A stretch of DNA of 64,000 nt. Source: Costus lasius. Its lineage: Eukaryota > Streptophyta > Magnoliopsida > Zingiberales > Costaceae. How positions within the stretch are numbered: the stretch's first letter is position 1; every line of letters begins with the position of its first letter. The stretch spans positions 77,830,596 through 77,894,595 of the forward strand of contig CM050454.1 in NCBI GenBank assembly GCA_027563935.2, in the 5' to 3' direction. Both the position numbers and the translations under genes were made by a program. Of the stretch, positions 37,376 to 50,505 are shown piece after piece. The notes beneath the pieces were generated by a model. The model was not told the DNA's origin. It ran no database searches and was given only the letters and a program-made list of their open reading frames with translations.

Positions 37376-39188
37376 AGGTTTTCTATGCATCTTTGTATGA
37401 TTGCTTAAGCTTATGTGATCCATGTTTGCGTGTACATGCTTAGATCTAGTTAACATGCGATTTTTCTTTAAGTTTTTGTACATGCGAAACTTGAAGTATG
37501 TTTTCATTGGCGCATGTTGTTCTTGGCGCATGCTTTGTGTTTTTCTTAAAACCCTAATTGACATGCGCGAGTCACTCTAGATCTAAGGCTCTACTATAAA
37601 CCCTTAGACGGGTTATTAGGGTTGAAGTCACCCCCTGAGTTAGATCCAACAGTCTGATCAGACCATCTGACAGCCTGAATGGGTCGACCTGTTAGCACCT
37701 TGGCGCAAGCCTATGGTGGCTATAGGTCGACTGCAGACAGGTGTGTAGCGATGTCTGATTGAGACAACCTATGAACACACATGAGTTAGGCCCGGGGTCA
37801 CACCCGCTTGCCAGACCTCATTGTGGTTGTTCAGCCCTGGCGCATGCATGGTTGACCTCATGGTCGACTCAAGTCAGTTAGGACTTGGTGCATGCAAGGG
37901 CAGTGGATCTGACTAGGTTGGATGAGTGGATCCCTAGTAATGTACCGTTGTAAGGTTGTAGGGCAAATAAGGAAAAATTAAAATTAATCCCAAGGGGTTT
38001 TCGAAAATTTTAATTTTTATAATGGATCACTTGATTGCTGAATGGATGCATGTGTCTGTCTATTTTGTCTTATGTGGGCTGCCCATGTTAAATCTGTGCT
38101 GTGCTGGGGCCTGCGTGCCTGTTTTAAAATTGTAAATTAATTATTGTGATCTGCGCATCACTGTGTTTTAATTTATAAATGTAAGTGACCTGCGTGTCAC
38201 TCTTGTCTAGATAGTTAAATTTGTAATTTAATTAGACAAGAGCATAGAGCACACTTGGCAGAGGCGCATGCAGCAAGTGGCAGGACCAGGTGGGAGGTCT
38301 AGGGTTCGACCCTAGGACCAGGCGCATTTTCCCTGGTGGGCGCACCTGTGCTGTAATTGGCGCTTGGGCCCAGGTTTGGGCCAGATGTGCAGCAAAAGAC
38401 CCATGAAGAGCAAATGAAGACTTAAGTTAGGTTAAGGTCTTCTAGGGCTATGGGCTTTTACCACATAAGATACATGCTTTCTTTTATTGCTTAATATTAG
38501 AATTGCATGATTAAATTATCTTCTGCTATCACCATAGGAATTGCATGATAGGCAAGAAGATAAAAGACCGTTAAAATCCAACGCTTAAATATCAAGCTCG
38601 TAAGCCTTCTGACGCGAAACCTCACTGTTCTGATTATCGTTGGAGCCGTGTTGTACCCACTCAGTGGGCACGTCCATCTATCTTCAGACGGTGCGGGATT
38701 ACACCTGCGTGTTACAGAGTAGGGATTTATCCCTTCTCGTTGCTCAGCATAGCACGTGGTGGTCCAGGGAGTAGGTCGGGTCAGCTTGACCGTGTTGGCT
38801 ACATATGTGGCGCATATGGTAGCACATGGAGGCAGCCATCTGTGGGGTCAGAGATTGTGTTGTACCAACTCAGTTGGCACAGTCTGCTGGACTGCCCAGA
38901 TGAAGGGGAATCGCACGGGTTGGCGATCGGCAGGGACTGCCTACCAGAAACTAGTGCTTGTACTCTCTGTGCATCTTATCTCGCCTGAGCGGGACGCGGA
39001 GACCAAGTATGAAATCTGGATCCCATCTCACTAAAAGAGTTTTACTCTTTCGGGCTGTTTTGCTGGATTTTTCACGCCTGATAAAATAGTGAGAAAAAGA
39101 ATCTTTCTTAAGTCCTGATTGATTTTTATACATTGATACTGACCTTGCTGTTCTTGCATTGTTGTAGATACCTGCAGCAACGAACACC
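37376..39188 (+). other. Cop-D untranslated leader
   Basis: The 1.8-kb leader supports no gene and is nearly identical to that of Cop-A. Hairpins are conserved, including GGCAG-GGA-CTGCC at 38929-38941. A few base differences from Cop-A cluster around 38245-38350. Confidence 0.75.
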
Positions 39189-42100
39189 ATGAACTTCAAT
39201 GTGCGATCCCTACTGGAAAGGGAGAAGTTTGCTGGGCCGAACTTCTCTGACTGGTTTGGACACCTTAAGATCGTTCTTAAGGCAGAGAGGAAACTGTATG
39301 TCCTCGAGACGGCGATACCGCCGCAGCCCGCTCCGAACGCCGCAAGGGCGGTTCGGGAAGCCTATGAAAAGCACGTCAATGATAGCATTGATGTCGCTTG
39401 CCTGATGCTAGCGTCTATGACGCCACCGCTGCAGCGTCAGCATGAGGATATGTCGGCTATAGAGATGATAGCGAACCTCAAGATGCTGTATGCTGCACAG
39501 GCGAGGACTGAACGCTATAATTTGACAAAGCTCTTCTTTCAGAGCAAACTGGCTGAAGGGAGCCCAGTGGGAGCTCACGTGCTCAAGATGATTGGGCACA
39601 AGGAGGCTCTAGAGAAACTGGGGCATACCATTAACCAGGAGCTTGCTGTGGACATTATTCTGCAGTCTCTCCCGCCTTCATTCGACGCGTTCATTATTAA
39701 TTTTAATATGAACAAAATCGATTGTACTCCGGCAGAGCTGCTGAATATGCTCTTGACCACTGAGGAGACTCTGAAGGGTAAGCCTTCAACCTCTGTCTTG
39801 ATGGTTCCTTCTAGGAACAAGAAGAAGGGGAAGAAGGGCAAGGCCCCGGTCAAGAATTACAGCAAGGCTCTGAAGCAGAAGGTGAAGCGGTCTAAGGAAT
39901 ACAGGTGTTTCCACTGTGGCCAGCTGGGTCACTGGAAAAAGGACTGTAAAGCGCTCCAAGGAGATAAGAGGGGAAGCTTTGCTTCTGGCTCAGGTATATT
40001 CGTGACTGAGGTCATGTTTTCTTCTTCTGTATCATGGGTGTTGGACACTGCATGTGGAGTTCACATTTGTTCAAATGTACAGGAACTCAAGAGAAGAAGG
40101 CAGGTGGGACAGCATGAGGTGGACCTACGAGTTGGAAACGGGGCACGGGTTGCTGCTGTTGCTGTAGGAGACTACTTTATTTCTTTACCATCTGGACTTG
40201 TATTGGAACTAAACAGTTGTTACTTTGTTCCCAGTATAACTAAAATATTATCTCCATTCCTGCTCTTGTTAGGAAGGGATTTTCCTTTGAATGCAATATT
40301 TCAAAGTGTATTTTGTCTTTTGATAATATTGTTTATGCAACTGGTTCAATTAATAATGGGTTATACATGTTGGACATGGAATGTTCGATACAACAAATTG
40401 ATATTAAGAAAGCCAAGTATGCTGATGACAGCACCTTGCTATGGCATAGTCGTTTAGGCCATATAAACGAGAAACGCATTGAGCGGTTGCATGAAAATGG
40501 ACTGCTGGGATCATTCTCCTACAAGGAGATTGATACATGCAAAGCTTGTTTAATGGGTAAAATGACGAAGTCACCTTTTCCTCACAAAGGTCAAAGGGCT
40601 TCAGGTTTACTTGACCTTATACACAGTGATGTGTGTGGGCCTTTTAGTAAACATGCCAGAGGTGGATATCAGTACTTCATTACCTTTACTGATGATTTCA
40701 GTAGATACGGGTATGTCTATCTGATGAGACATAAGAGTGAATCTTTTGACAAGTTCAAAGAGTTCAAAAATGAAGTACAGAATCAGCTAGGCCGTAATAT
40801 CAAGGCACTTCGCTCAGATCGAGGTGGTGAATACCTAAGTCATGCATTTACTGACTATCTAAAGGAGTGTGGGATTATCTCACAGCTCACTCCGCCTGGA
40901 ACACCGCAATGGAATGGTGTGTCCGAGAGGAGAAATAGAACGCTACTTGATATGGTTCGTTCTATGATGAGTCAGGCTACTCTACCCTACTCCTTTTGGG
41001 GTTTTGCACTGGAAACAGCTGCAAAGGTACTAAACCGAGTGCCATCCAAGGCAGTTTCAAAGACGCCATATGAGTTATGGTATGGGAAACAGCCAAGCTT
41101 GACATTTATCAGGATCTGGGGTTGCGAAGCTTATGTAAAGAAGCTCGCCTCTGGGAAACTAGAGAGTAGATCTGACAAATGTATCTTTGTCGGTTACCCT
41201 AAGGAAACTAAGGGTTATTGTTTCTTCGATCCCAAGGAGAACAAGGTTTTTGTTGCTCGGACGGCCATATTTCTTGAGAAGGAATTTCTTCTGCAAGAGG
41301 CCAGTGGGAGAGAAATAAAGCTGGATGAGAATCCAGACGAAGGACAAAGTAGTCAAGCAGAGTTGGATGAGCCTGAGCCGGTAGAACAGGTTATTGAACA
41401 ACCTGAGGCTCAGATATCACGGGAACCGCGAAGATCGGGTAGGATCCGTCGACAGCCTGAGCGCTATGACGGAGTCTACATCATTGACAATGATGAACCC
41501 CTTACTTATGCGGATGCGGTCAGTGGACCGGAGTCAGCGAGATGGCTTGAAGCTATGCGCGCCGAGATGGACTCCATGTCAGATAACCAAGTTTGGGATT
41601 TGGTTGATCCGCCTCCGGGAATTATCCCTATAGGCTGTAAATGGATCTTCAAGAAGAAGATTGACATGGATGGTAACGTGGTTACCTATAAAAGCAGGCT
41701 AGTTGCGAAAGGTTTCAAACAAATCTACGGGATAGATTATGATGAAACTTTCTCACCTGTAGCTATGTTTAAGTCTATTCGGATTCTTTTCGCGATAGCT
41801 GCATATTATGATTATGAGATTTGGCAGATGGATGTGAAAACAGCTTTCCTTAATGGAAATCTGGATGAGGATGTGTATATGACACAACCAGAAGGTTTCA
41901 CTAATCCAGCAGATCGTCATAAGATATGCAAGTTAAAGAAGTCTATTTATGGACTTAAACAAGCATCAAGAAGCTGGAACATTCGTTTTGATGAATCAGT
42001 CATTGAATTTGGTTTCATCAAGAACGAGGATGACCCGTGTGTATATAAGAGGTTTAGTGGGAGCGTGATTACTTTCCTAGTCCTCTACGTCGATGACATC

Positions 42101-43069
42101 TTGATCATTGGAAATGACATTCCTGAAATGCATGCTGTTAAGGCATGGCTAAGGAAATGTTTCCAGATGAAAGATTTAGGAGAAGCAGCCTATGTGTTAG
42201 GTGTGAAGATCTACAGGGATAGATCTAAGAGGCTTCTCGGGCTGTGCCAAAGTACTTACATCGATAAGGTCCTGGAGAGATTTCATTTAGAGAATTCTAA
42301 ACGTGGATATCTTCCAGTCAGACATGGTCTGAATCTTTCGAAGAGTCAGTGTCCACAAACACAGACTGAGAAAGATGAAATGGACAATACGCCTTATGCT
42401 TCGGCTATTGGATCCATTATGTATGCGATGTTGTGTACTCGCCCAGACGTTGCTTACGGGTTAAGCGTAACCAGTCGTTACCAGAGTAATCCAGGTGTGG
42501 CGCACTGGATTGCAGTCAAGAACATTTTAAAATATCTGCGGAGGACCAAAGATATGTTCTTGATATATGGTGGTCAGGAAGAACTCAGTATTGAAGGATA
42601 TACTGACGCTTCGTTCCAGTCTGACCAGGATGATTTCCGATCGCAATCAGGCTATGTTTTTAGCTTGAATGGAGGTGCAGTGGTGTGGAAGAGTTTCAAA
42701 CGGTCAACTGTTGCTGATTCCACAACAGAAGCCGAGTATGTTGCAGCCTCGGAAGCATCCAAGGAGGCAGTGTGGATTCGTAAGTTCGTGAGAGAACTTG
42801 GTGTCATTCCTTCGAGTGCAGATCCTTTGGTTATCTTTTGTGATAACACTGGAGCAATCGCACAAGCAAAGGAACCACGGTCGCACCAGAAGTCCAAGCA
42901 CATACAGAGACGGTTTCATTTGATCAGGGAGATCATAGATCGAGGCGAGATCAAAGTCTGCAAGGTTCATACAGATGACAATCTGGCAGACCCGCTTACC
43001 AAGCCTCTGGCGCAGCAGAAGCATGAGAAGCACTGTAATAATATGGGTTTGAGATTTCTCAACCATTAG
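39189..43069 (+). pseudogene. Cop-D gag-pol polyprotein with one frameshift
   Basis: It has the same domain order as the Cop-B protein: gag, CCHC knuckle, protease LDTACG, integrase, RT (YVDD), RNase H, ending with TAG at 43067-43069. One A is missing from an A-run at 40242-40245 (four A here, five in Cop-A), shifting the frame between protease and the pre-integrase region. The upstream reading then ends at 40457, and the correct frame is open again from before 40313. No other break is seen; the two stops of Cop-A are sense codons here. Pre-integrase, integrase, RT and RNase H are therefore translated only if the shift is bypassed. Confidence 0.96.
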
Positions 43070-43078
43070 ATTAAGTGC

Positions 43079-43089
43079 AAGTGGGAGAT
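43079..43089 (+). other. Cop-D polypurine tract
   Basis: AAGTGGGAGAT directly before the 3' LTR. Confidence 0.92.
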
Positions 43090-44790
43090 TGTTGGGGTAT
43101 GCCCTTAAGGCTAATGTTTGAGGCCTATGGGAATGTATCTGTATCATGTAATAAACTCTTATGTTTATAAAGGCATGGTTGTTATTCAGTTAGCTACATT
43201 GTCTGCTGCAATATATGTTCTTCTGAATAATGTCTCAAAGCTGTTCAGCTGGGCTGACATGCTATTAAGTCCTTAGTCGATGTATCTTGGTGAACATGAG
43301 ACAGCCTTGATATTGTTAAGACTAATATGTGTTCTAATCTTATAGGATGCTTCGAGCATGGAATAAGATGTAGACTCATGGGTACATGGGATGTACTGGA
43401 CAGACCCTACTAGGATGTTCAATTGTTTGTCACAATGTGAATATTCCTTGATTATGACAAGTGGCACATTTCCTCTGACTTGAGATCACTTGTGTTTTCT
43501 AAATGATGATTGTCATTGTTTTGAGATAGTTCAATATCGTTTGAAACATAATGATTATAGACTATCTTGGATGATGAGCTTGAGTCAGGTTAGGGCACTA
43601 GTGATAGACATAGGATTGCCGTCTCCTTGTTTAAGGAGTGTGATGTTCTAAAGGGGCCCCCTGGATGAGATGATTGAGAGAGTGTATGGCCATACCCAGG
43701 TGACTATGATCATCTGATCTAATCATGCTCATCATATTGGAATTACAAGCTTGACAGGCTTGTCCAATAAGAACATCCAGTGGCAAAGGAAAAATGCATG
43801 CCTTGTGATTTGATTCACACTTGTGCTGTTTTTGGGTGTAGTCTTGGAAGACTCTTTTCTTTATATCGGGAGACAGTGATGTGTTGCTAGATACCTCTCA
43901 CTGATCGTGATAACGTAAGTTGTCGTTACCGACATTTAAAGGAAACCCTTTGGGTCGCACAATTTGATGATATGGCTTACTTAAGTCAGATCGTGTGGAC
44001 TGAATTATTTGGGTTCAGTTTAAAGGGATTTAATCTCTGATTGTAAGTGAGATCTGGTCTGATCATGTTTGATTGATTAGGGCTTGAGATCGGTAAGCTT
44101 TGATCGAGAGAATGCATGCCAGATCGGTCAGATCAGGGGCATCGTTGAGATCGACGGTTAGATCGTGAACCTTAGGGTTTATTTAAGATCTAGACTAGAT
44201 CATTGGCTTGATTGGTTCTTAAACCGAACCAAAGTGAACCGGCTCACTAAATGAGCGCTTGGTTCATAGGGAGAGGAGTAGGCGACAAGTTCACTTGGCG
44301 TGAACGTTGTGGTGAGGAGTGGTTACTATTTTTAGTAACCATGATCTCCACTTGAGGGGGCTCTCGTCCGAATAGAGTATGCTCTATTTTCGCCACTTCC
44401 CATATTCCTCTCGCCCATATTCCTCTCGACATTCTTGTGTGAGTGCGGCGACGCTTGACGGATTGAGGAGGATTCGGCCAAGAGAGATTGACATCTCATT
44501 TTCCCTTCACTCGTCAAAGGACCTCTTGGAACCTTGCTAGCACAAGGAGCACCAAGAGAGATAGCGACATCATCTTGTGTGTGACGACAAGGAGAAGATC
44601 TCGTTTGATCTTTACTTCCAAGGTGCCATCTAGAAATGGCAATGGTATGGATCGAATCATCTCTTATGCAATCGGTTTTTCTTTAAGTTGATTATATAAG
44701 GTGCATGCGATTCTTAGAGACCCTATCCGCTGCTTGAAATTTGTTTTGCACCATGCTGGGTTTCGCCCCCTCTTGAAAGGGGTTCCAACA
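43090..44790 (+). repeat. Cop-D 3' LTR
   Basis: This is a 1,701-bp copy of 35661-37361 with no difference noticed by eye. GGCGC follows at 44791-44795. Confidence 0.96.
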
Positions 44791-44900
44791 GGCGCAACTC
44801 CTCTAATTGTGGATCTAGATGGGCGCCTCCTTGATTGGTGGATCTTGATGGGCACCTCCTCAAATTGTGGATCTAGATAAAACTTCTTGGTGGCGCAATT
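44791..44900 (-). repeat. LTR-F segment 2, the 110-bp spacer between Cop-D and Cop-E
   Basis: It starts with the Cop-D duplication GGCGC and ends with the Cop-E duplication CAATT (44896-44900). Between them are about three imperfect units of roughly 34 bp, each with ATTGTGGATC-like sequence followed by GATGGGCGCC or a variant. No coding content. Confidence 0.85.
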
Positions 44901-46598
44901 TGAAGAAACCCCTAACATAAAGGGGGGGGGGGGGGGGGGGGGGGAAAAACCCTAATCATGCGCATCTAGCATGCATGGCGGAAAATAGGGTTTCAAAATC
45001 GCATATGAAACTATATGATCAACTTAAGTTATGAGAAATCATACCAACGCCATAAGCTTGGAATTCGGCTTGGAAGAAGAGATCAAATTAGGTCTCCTCC
45101 ACAAGTCCACACACAAGATGAAGATGCTCACTTCCTTGAGATCTCTTGTGCTAGCAAGACACCCAAGCCTTATCTTGTCGAATGGAAAGGGTTTGATGAG
45201 ATGAATCCGTTCGGCCGAGAGCTTCTCTTGGATGTCTACTCCACACCTTCGTCAACCACACCTCGAAAGGAATCAAGGCGTTGAAGTGAGGAGCTCAACG
45301 CATAAGCGTTTTGGCATTGAAGCAAAACCGGCCCTTGATGACTTTCCATAAATGGAAGTCAATCAAGCCATGCGTTCAAGCCAACCCAAAACGCATTTTG
45401 GCATTGAACCAAGCGTTCATATTTGTGAACCGGTTCAATCCAAAATGTCAAATCGGCTTTGGTTCATCAAACCAAACCGAAATAGCTCAAGCCACTTGGT
45501 CTAGACCAAATCGAACCCCAAGGCTTATGATCTAACCGTTCATCTCCTGATGCCCCTGATCTCTCCGATCTAGCATCACCTCTCTCGATCGAAGCTTACC
45601 GATCTCAAGCCCTAATCAATCAAACATGATCAGACCAGATCTCACTTACAATCAGAGATTAAATCCCTTTAATCTGAACTCAAAGAATCCAGTCCATACG
45701 ATCTGACTTAAGTAAGCCATATCACCAAATTGTGCGACCCTGAGGGTTTCCTCTAAATGTCGGTAACGATAACTTACGTTATCACGATCAGTGAGGGGTA
45801 TCTAGCAACACATCACTGTCTCCCGATATAAAGGAAAGAGTCTTCCAAGACTACTCCCAAACCATAGCACAAGTGTGACTCAATTCACAAGGCATACATA
45901 TGTCCTTTACCACTGGATGTTCTTATTGGACAAGCATGTCAAGCCTGTAACTCCAATACGATGAGCATGATTAGATCAGATGCACATAGTCATCTGGGTA
46001 TGGCCATACACTATCTCAATCATCTCATAAGGGGGCCCTTTAGAACATCACACTCCTTAAACAAGGAGACGGCAATCCTATGTCTATCACTAGTGTCCTA
46101 ACCTGATTCAAGCTCACCATCCAAGATAGTCTATAATCATTATGTTTCAAATGATATTGAACTACCTCAAGACAATGACAATCATCATTTAGAAACACAA
46201 GTGATCTCAAGTCAAAGGACATGTGCCACTTGCTGCTTACAAGGATTATTCACATTGTGACAAGCAATGGAATATCCCAGTAGGGTCTGTCCAGTACATC
46301 CAATGTACCCATGAGTCTACATCTTATTCCATGCTCGAAGCATCCTATAAGATTAGCACTCATATTAGTCTCAATCATATCAAGGCTGTCTCATGTTCAC
46401 CAAGATATCTCGACTAAGGACATATAGCCTGTCAGCCTAGCTGAACAGCTTTGAGACATTATTCAGAAGTACACTTATTACAGCAGACAAGGTAACAACC
46501 TGAATAATAACCATGCCTTTATAAACTTAAGAGTTTATTACATGATACTAATACAATCCCAAGGCCTCAAACATTAGCCTTAAGGGCATACCCCAACA
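44901..46598 (-). repeat. Cop-E 3' LTR
   Basis: It starts TGAAGAAACCCC on the plus strand (the other copy has TGAAGGAACCCC) and carries a run of 23 G at 44922-44944. It ends GGCATACCCCAACA. Otherwise it looks identical to 52428-54114. Confidence 0.95.
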
Positions 46599-46609
46599 AT
46601 CTCCCACTT
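46599..46609 (-). other. Cop-E polypurine tract
   Basis: AAGTGGGAGAT on the coding strand, next to the 3' LTR. Confidence 0.92.
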
Positions 46610-46618
46610 GCACTTAAT

Positions 46619-49600
46619 CTAATGGTTGAGAAATCTCAAACCCATATTATTACAGTGCTTCTCATGCTTCTGCTGCGCCAGAGGCTTGGTAAGTGGGTCT
46701 GCCAGATTGTCATCTGTATGAACCTTGCATATTTTGATCTCGCCTCGATCAATGATCTCCCGGATCAAGTGAAACCGTCTCTGTATGTGCTTGGACTTCT
46801 GGTGCGACCGCGGTTCCTTTGCTTGTGCGATGGCTCCAGTGTTATCACAGAAGATAACCAAAGGATCAGCACTCGAAGGAACGACACCAAGTTCTCTCAC
46901 GAACTTACGAATCCACACTGCCTCCTTGGATGCTTCCGAGGCTGCAACATACTCGGCTTCTGTTGTGGAATCAGCAACAGTTGACTGTTTGAAACTCTTC
47001 CACACCACTGCTCCACCATTCAAGCTAAAAACATAGCCTGATTGCGATCGGAAATCATCCTGGTCCGACTGGAACGAAGCGTCAGTATATCCCTCTATAC
47101 TGAGTTCTTCCTGACCACCATATATCAAGAACATATCTTTGGTCCTCCGCAGATATTTTAAAATGTTCTTGACTGCAATCCAGTGCGCCAAACCTGGATT
47201 ACTTTGGAATCGACTGGTCACGCTTAACCCGTAAGCGACGTCTGGGCGAGTACACAACATCGCATACATAATGGACCCAATAGCCGAAGCATAAGGCGTA
47301 TTGTCCATTTCATCTTTCTCAGTCTGTGTTTGTGGACACTGACTCTTCGAAAGATTCAGACCATGTCTGACTGGAAGATATCCACGTTTAGAATTCTCTA
47401 AATGGAATCTCTCCAGGACCTTATCGATGTAAGTACTCTGGCACAGCCCGAGAAGCCTCTTAGATCTATCCCTGTAGATCTTCACACCTAATACATAGGC
47501 TGCTTCTCCTAAATCTTTCATCTGGAAACATTTTCCTAACCATGCCTTAACAGCATGCAGTTTAGGAATATCATTTCCAATGATCAAGATATCATCGACG
47601 TAGAGGATTAGGAATGTAATCACGCTCCCACTAAACCTCTTATATACACACGGGTCATCCTCGTTCTTGATGAAACCAAACTCAGAGATTGATTCATCAA
47701 AACGAATATTCCAGCTCCTAGATGCTTGTTTAAGTCCATAAATGGACTTCTTTAACTTGCATATTTTATGACGATCTGATGGATTAGTGAAACCTTCTGG
47801 TTGTGTCATATACACATCCTCATCCAGATTTCCATTAAGGAAAGCTGTCTTCACATCCATCTGCCAGATCTCATAATCGTAATATGCAGCTATCGCGAAA
47901 AGAATCCGAATAGACTTAAACATGGCTACAGGTGAGAAAGTTTCATCATAATCTATCCCGTAGATTTGTTTGAAACCTTTCGCAACTAGCCTGCCTTTAT
48001 AGGTAACCACGTTACCATCCATGTCAATCTTCTTCTTGAAGATCCATTTACAGCCTATAGGGATTACTCCCGGAGGCGGATCAACCAAATCCCAGACTTG
48101 GTTATCTGACATGGAGTCCATCTCGGCTCGCATAGCTTCAAGCCATCTAGCTGACTCCGGTCCACTGACCGCATCCGCATAAGTTAGGGGTTCATCATTA
48201 TCAATGATGTAGACTCCGACATAGCGCTCAGGCTGTCGACGGATCCTACCCGATCTTCGCGGTTCCCGTGATATCTGAGCCTCAGGTTGTTCAGTAACCT
48301 GATCTACTGGCTCAGGCACATCCAACTCTGCCTGACTACTTTGTCCTTCCTCTGGAATCTCATCCAGCTTTATTTCTCTCCCACTGGCCTCTTGCAGAAG
48401 AAACTCCTTCTCAAGAAATATGGCCGTCCGAGCAACAAATATCTTGTTCTCTTTGGGATCGTAGAAATAATAACCCTTAGTTTCCTTAGGGTAACCGACA
48501 AAGATGCATTTCTCAGATCTGCTCTCCAGTTTCCCAGAGGCGAGCTTTTTGACATAAGCCTCGCAACCCCAGATCCTGATAAATGTCAAGCTAGGCTGTA
48601 TTTTCCATACCATAGCTCATATGGCGTCTTTGAAACTGCCTTGGATGGCACTCGGTTTAGTACCTTTGCAGCTGTTTCCAGTGCAAAACCCCAAAAGGAA
48701 TATGGAAGAGTAGCCTGACTCATCATAGAACGAACCATATCAAGTAACGTTCTATTTCTCCTCTCGGACACACCATTCCACTGCGGTGTTCCTGGCGGAG
48801 TGAGCTGTGAGATAATCCCACACTCCTTCAGATAGTCAGTAAACGTATGACTCAGGTATTCTCCACCTCGATCAGAACGAAGTGCCTTGATATTTCGGCC
48901 TAACTGATTTTGTACTTCATTTTTGAACTCTTTGAACTTGTCAAAAGATTCACTTTTATGTCTCATTAAATAGACATATCCATACCTACTGAAATCATCA
49001 GTGAAGGTAATGAAGTACTGATAGCCACCTCTGGCATGTTTACTGAAAGGCCCACACACATCACTGTGTATCAGGTCAAGTAAACCTGAAGTCCTTTGAC
49101 CTTTGTGAGGAAAAGGAGACTTCGTCATTTTACCCATTAAACAAGCTTTGCATGTATCAATCTCCTCATAGGAGAAAGATCCCAGCAGTCCATGATCATG
49201 CAACCGCTTAATGCGCTTCTCGTTTATATGGCCTAAACGACTATGCCATAGCAAGGTGCTGTCATCAGCATACTTGGCTTTCTTATTATCAATGTTTTGT
49301 ATAGAATATTCCATGTCCAACATGAATAACCCATTGTTAATTGAACCAGTTGCATACACAATATTATCATAAGTTAAAACACACTTTGAAATCTTGCATT
49401 CAAAGGCAAATCCTTTCCTGACAAGAGCAGGAATAGAGATAATATTCTTGGTAATACTGGGTACAAAATAACAATTGTTCAATTCTAATACAATGCCAGA
49501 TGGTAAAGTGATGAAATAGTCTCCTACAGCAACAGCAGCAACCCATGCCCCGTTTCCAACGCGTAGGTCTACCTCATGCTGTCCCACCTGCCTTCTTCTC

Positions 49601-50505
49601 TTGAGTTCCTGCACATTTGAACAAATGTGAACTCCACATGCAGTGTCCAACACCCATGATATAGAAGAAGATGAAACCATGACTTCCGTCACGTATATAC
49701 CTGAGCCAGAAGCAATGCTTCCCCTCTTATCTCCTTGGAGCGCTTTACAGTCCTTTTTCCAGAGACCCAGCTGGCCACAGTGGAAACACCTGTTATCCTT
49801 CGACCGCTTCACCTTCTGTTTCAGGGCCTTGCTGTAATTCTTGACAGGGGCCTTGCCCTTCTTCCCCTTCTTCTTGTTCCTAGAAGGAACCAACAAGACA
49901 GAGGTTGAAGGCTTACCCTTCAGAGTTTCCTCAGTAGTCAAGAGCATATTCAGCAGCTCTGCCGGCGTACAATCGATTTTGTTCATATTAAAGTTAATGA
50001 TGAACGCATCGAAAGAAGGCGGAAGAGACTGCAGAATAATATCTACAGCAAGCTCCTGGTTGATGGTATGCCCCAGTTTCTCCAGAGCCTCCTTGTGCCC
50101 AATCATCTTGAGCACGTGAGCTCCCACTGGGCTCCCCTCAGCCAGTTTGCTCTGAAAGAAGAGCTTCGTCAGATTATAGCGTTCTGTCCTCGCCTGTGCA
50201 GCATACAACATCTTGAGGTTCGCTATAATTTCTATAGCCGACATATCCTCATGCTGACGCTGCAGCGGTGGCGTCATAGACGCTAGCATCAGGCAAGCGA
50301 CATCAATGCTATCATTGACGTGCTTTTCATAGGCATCCCGAACCGCCCTTGCGGCGTTCGGAGCGGGCTGCGGCGGTATCGCCGTCTCGAGGACATACAG
50401 TTTCCTCTCTGCCTTAAGAACGATCTTAAGGTGTCCGAACCAGTCAGAGAAGTTCGGCCCAGCAAACTTCTCCCTTTCCAGTAGGGATCGCACATTGAAG
50501 CTCAT
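46619..50505 (-). pseudogene. Cop-E gag-pol polyprotein with frameshift and altered zinc knuckle
   Basis: This has the same polyprotein layout as Cop-B. Two extra bases at about 48599-48600, in the codons following the WYGK motif of the integrase region, shift the frame; the upstream part (48586-50505) ends after WYGKYSLA. The downstream part (46619-48613) holds the end of integrase, RT with YVDD and RNase H. The knuckle reads CFHCGQLGLWKKDC: the zinc-binding His is Leu (codon at 49762-49764), which should impair RNA binding by the nucleocapsid. Catalytic residues of protease, integrase and RT otherwise look kept. Confidence 0.96.

Larger units (their letters stand above)
35661..44790 (+). 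mobile_element. Cop-D: full-length copia element
   Basis: This 9,130-bp plus-strand element has 1,701-bp LTRs and the duplication GGCGC at 35656-35660 and 44791-44795. It is the same subtype as Cop-A, and nearly identical to it throughout. The two LTRs appear identical by eye. The coding frame is broken only by a 1-nt deletion. Its 3' LTR faces that of Cop-E across 110 bp, forming a large inverted repeat. Confidence 0.97.
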
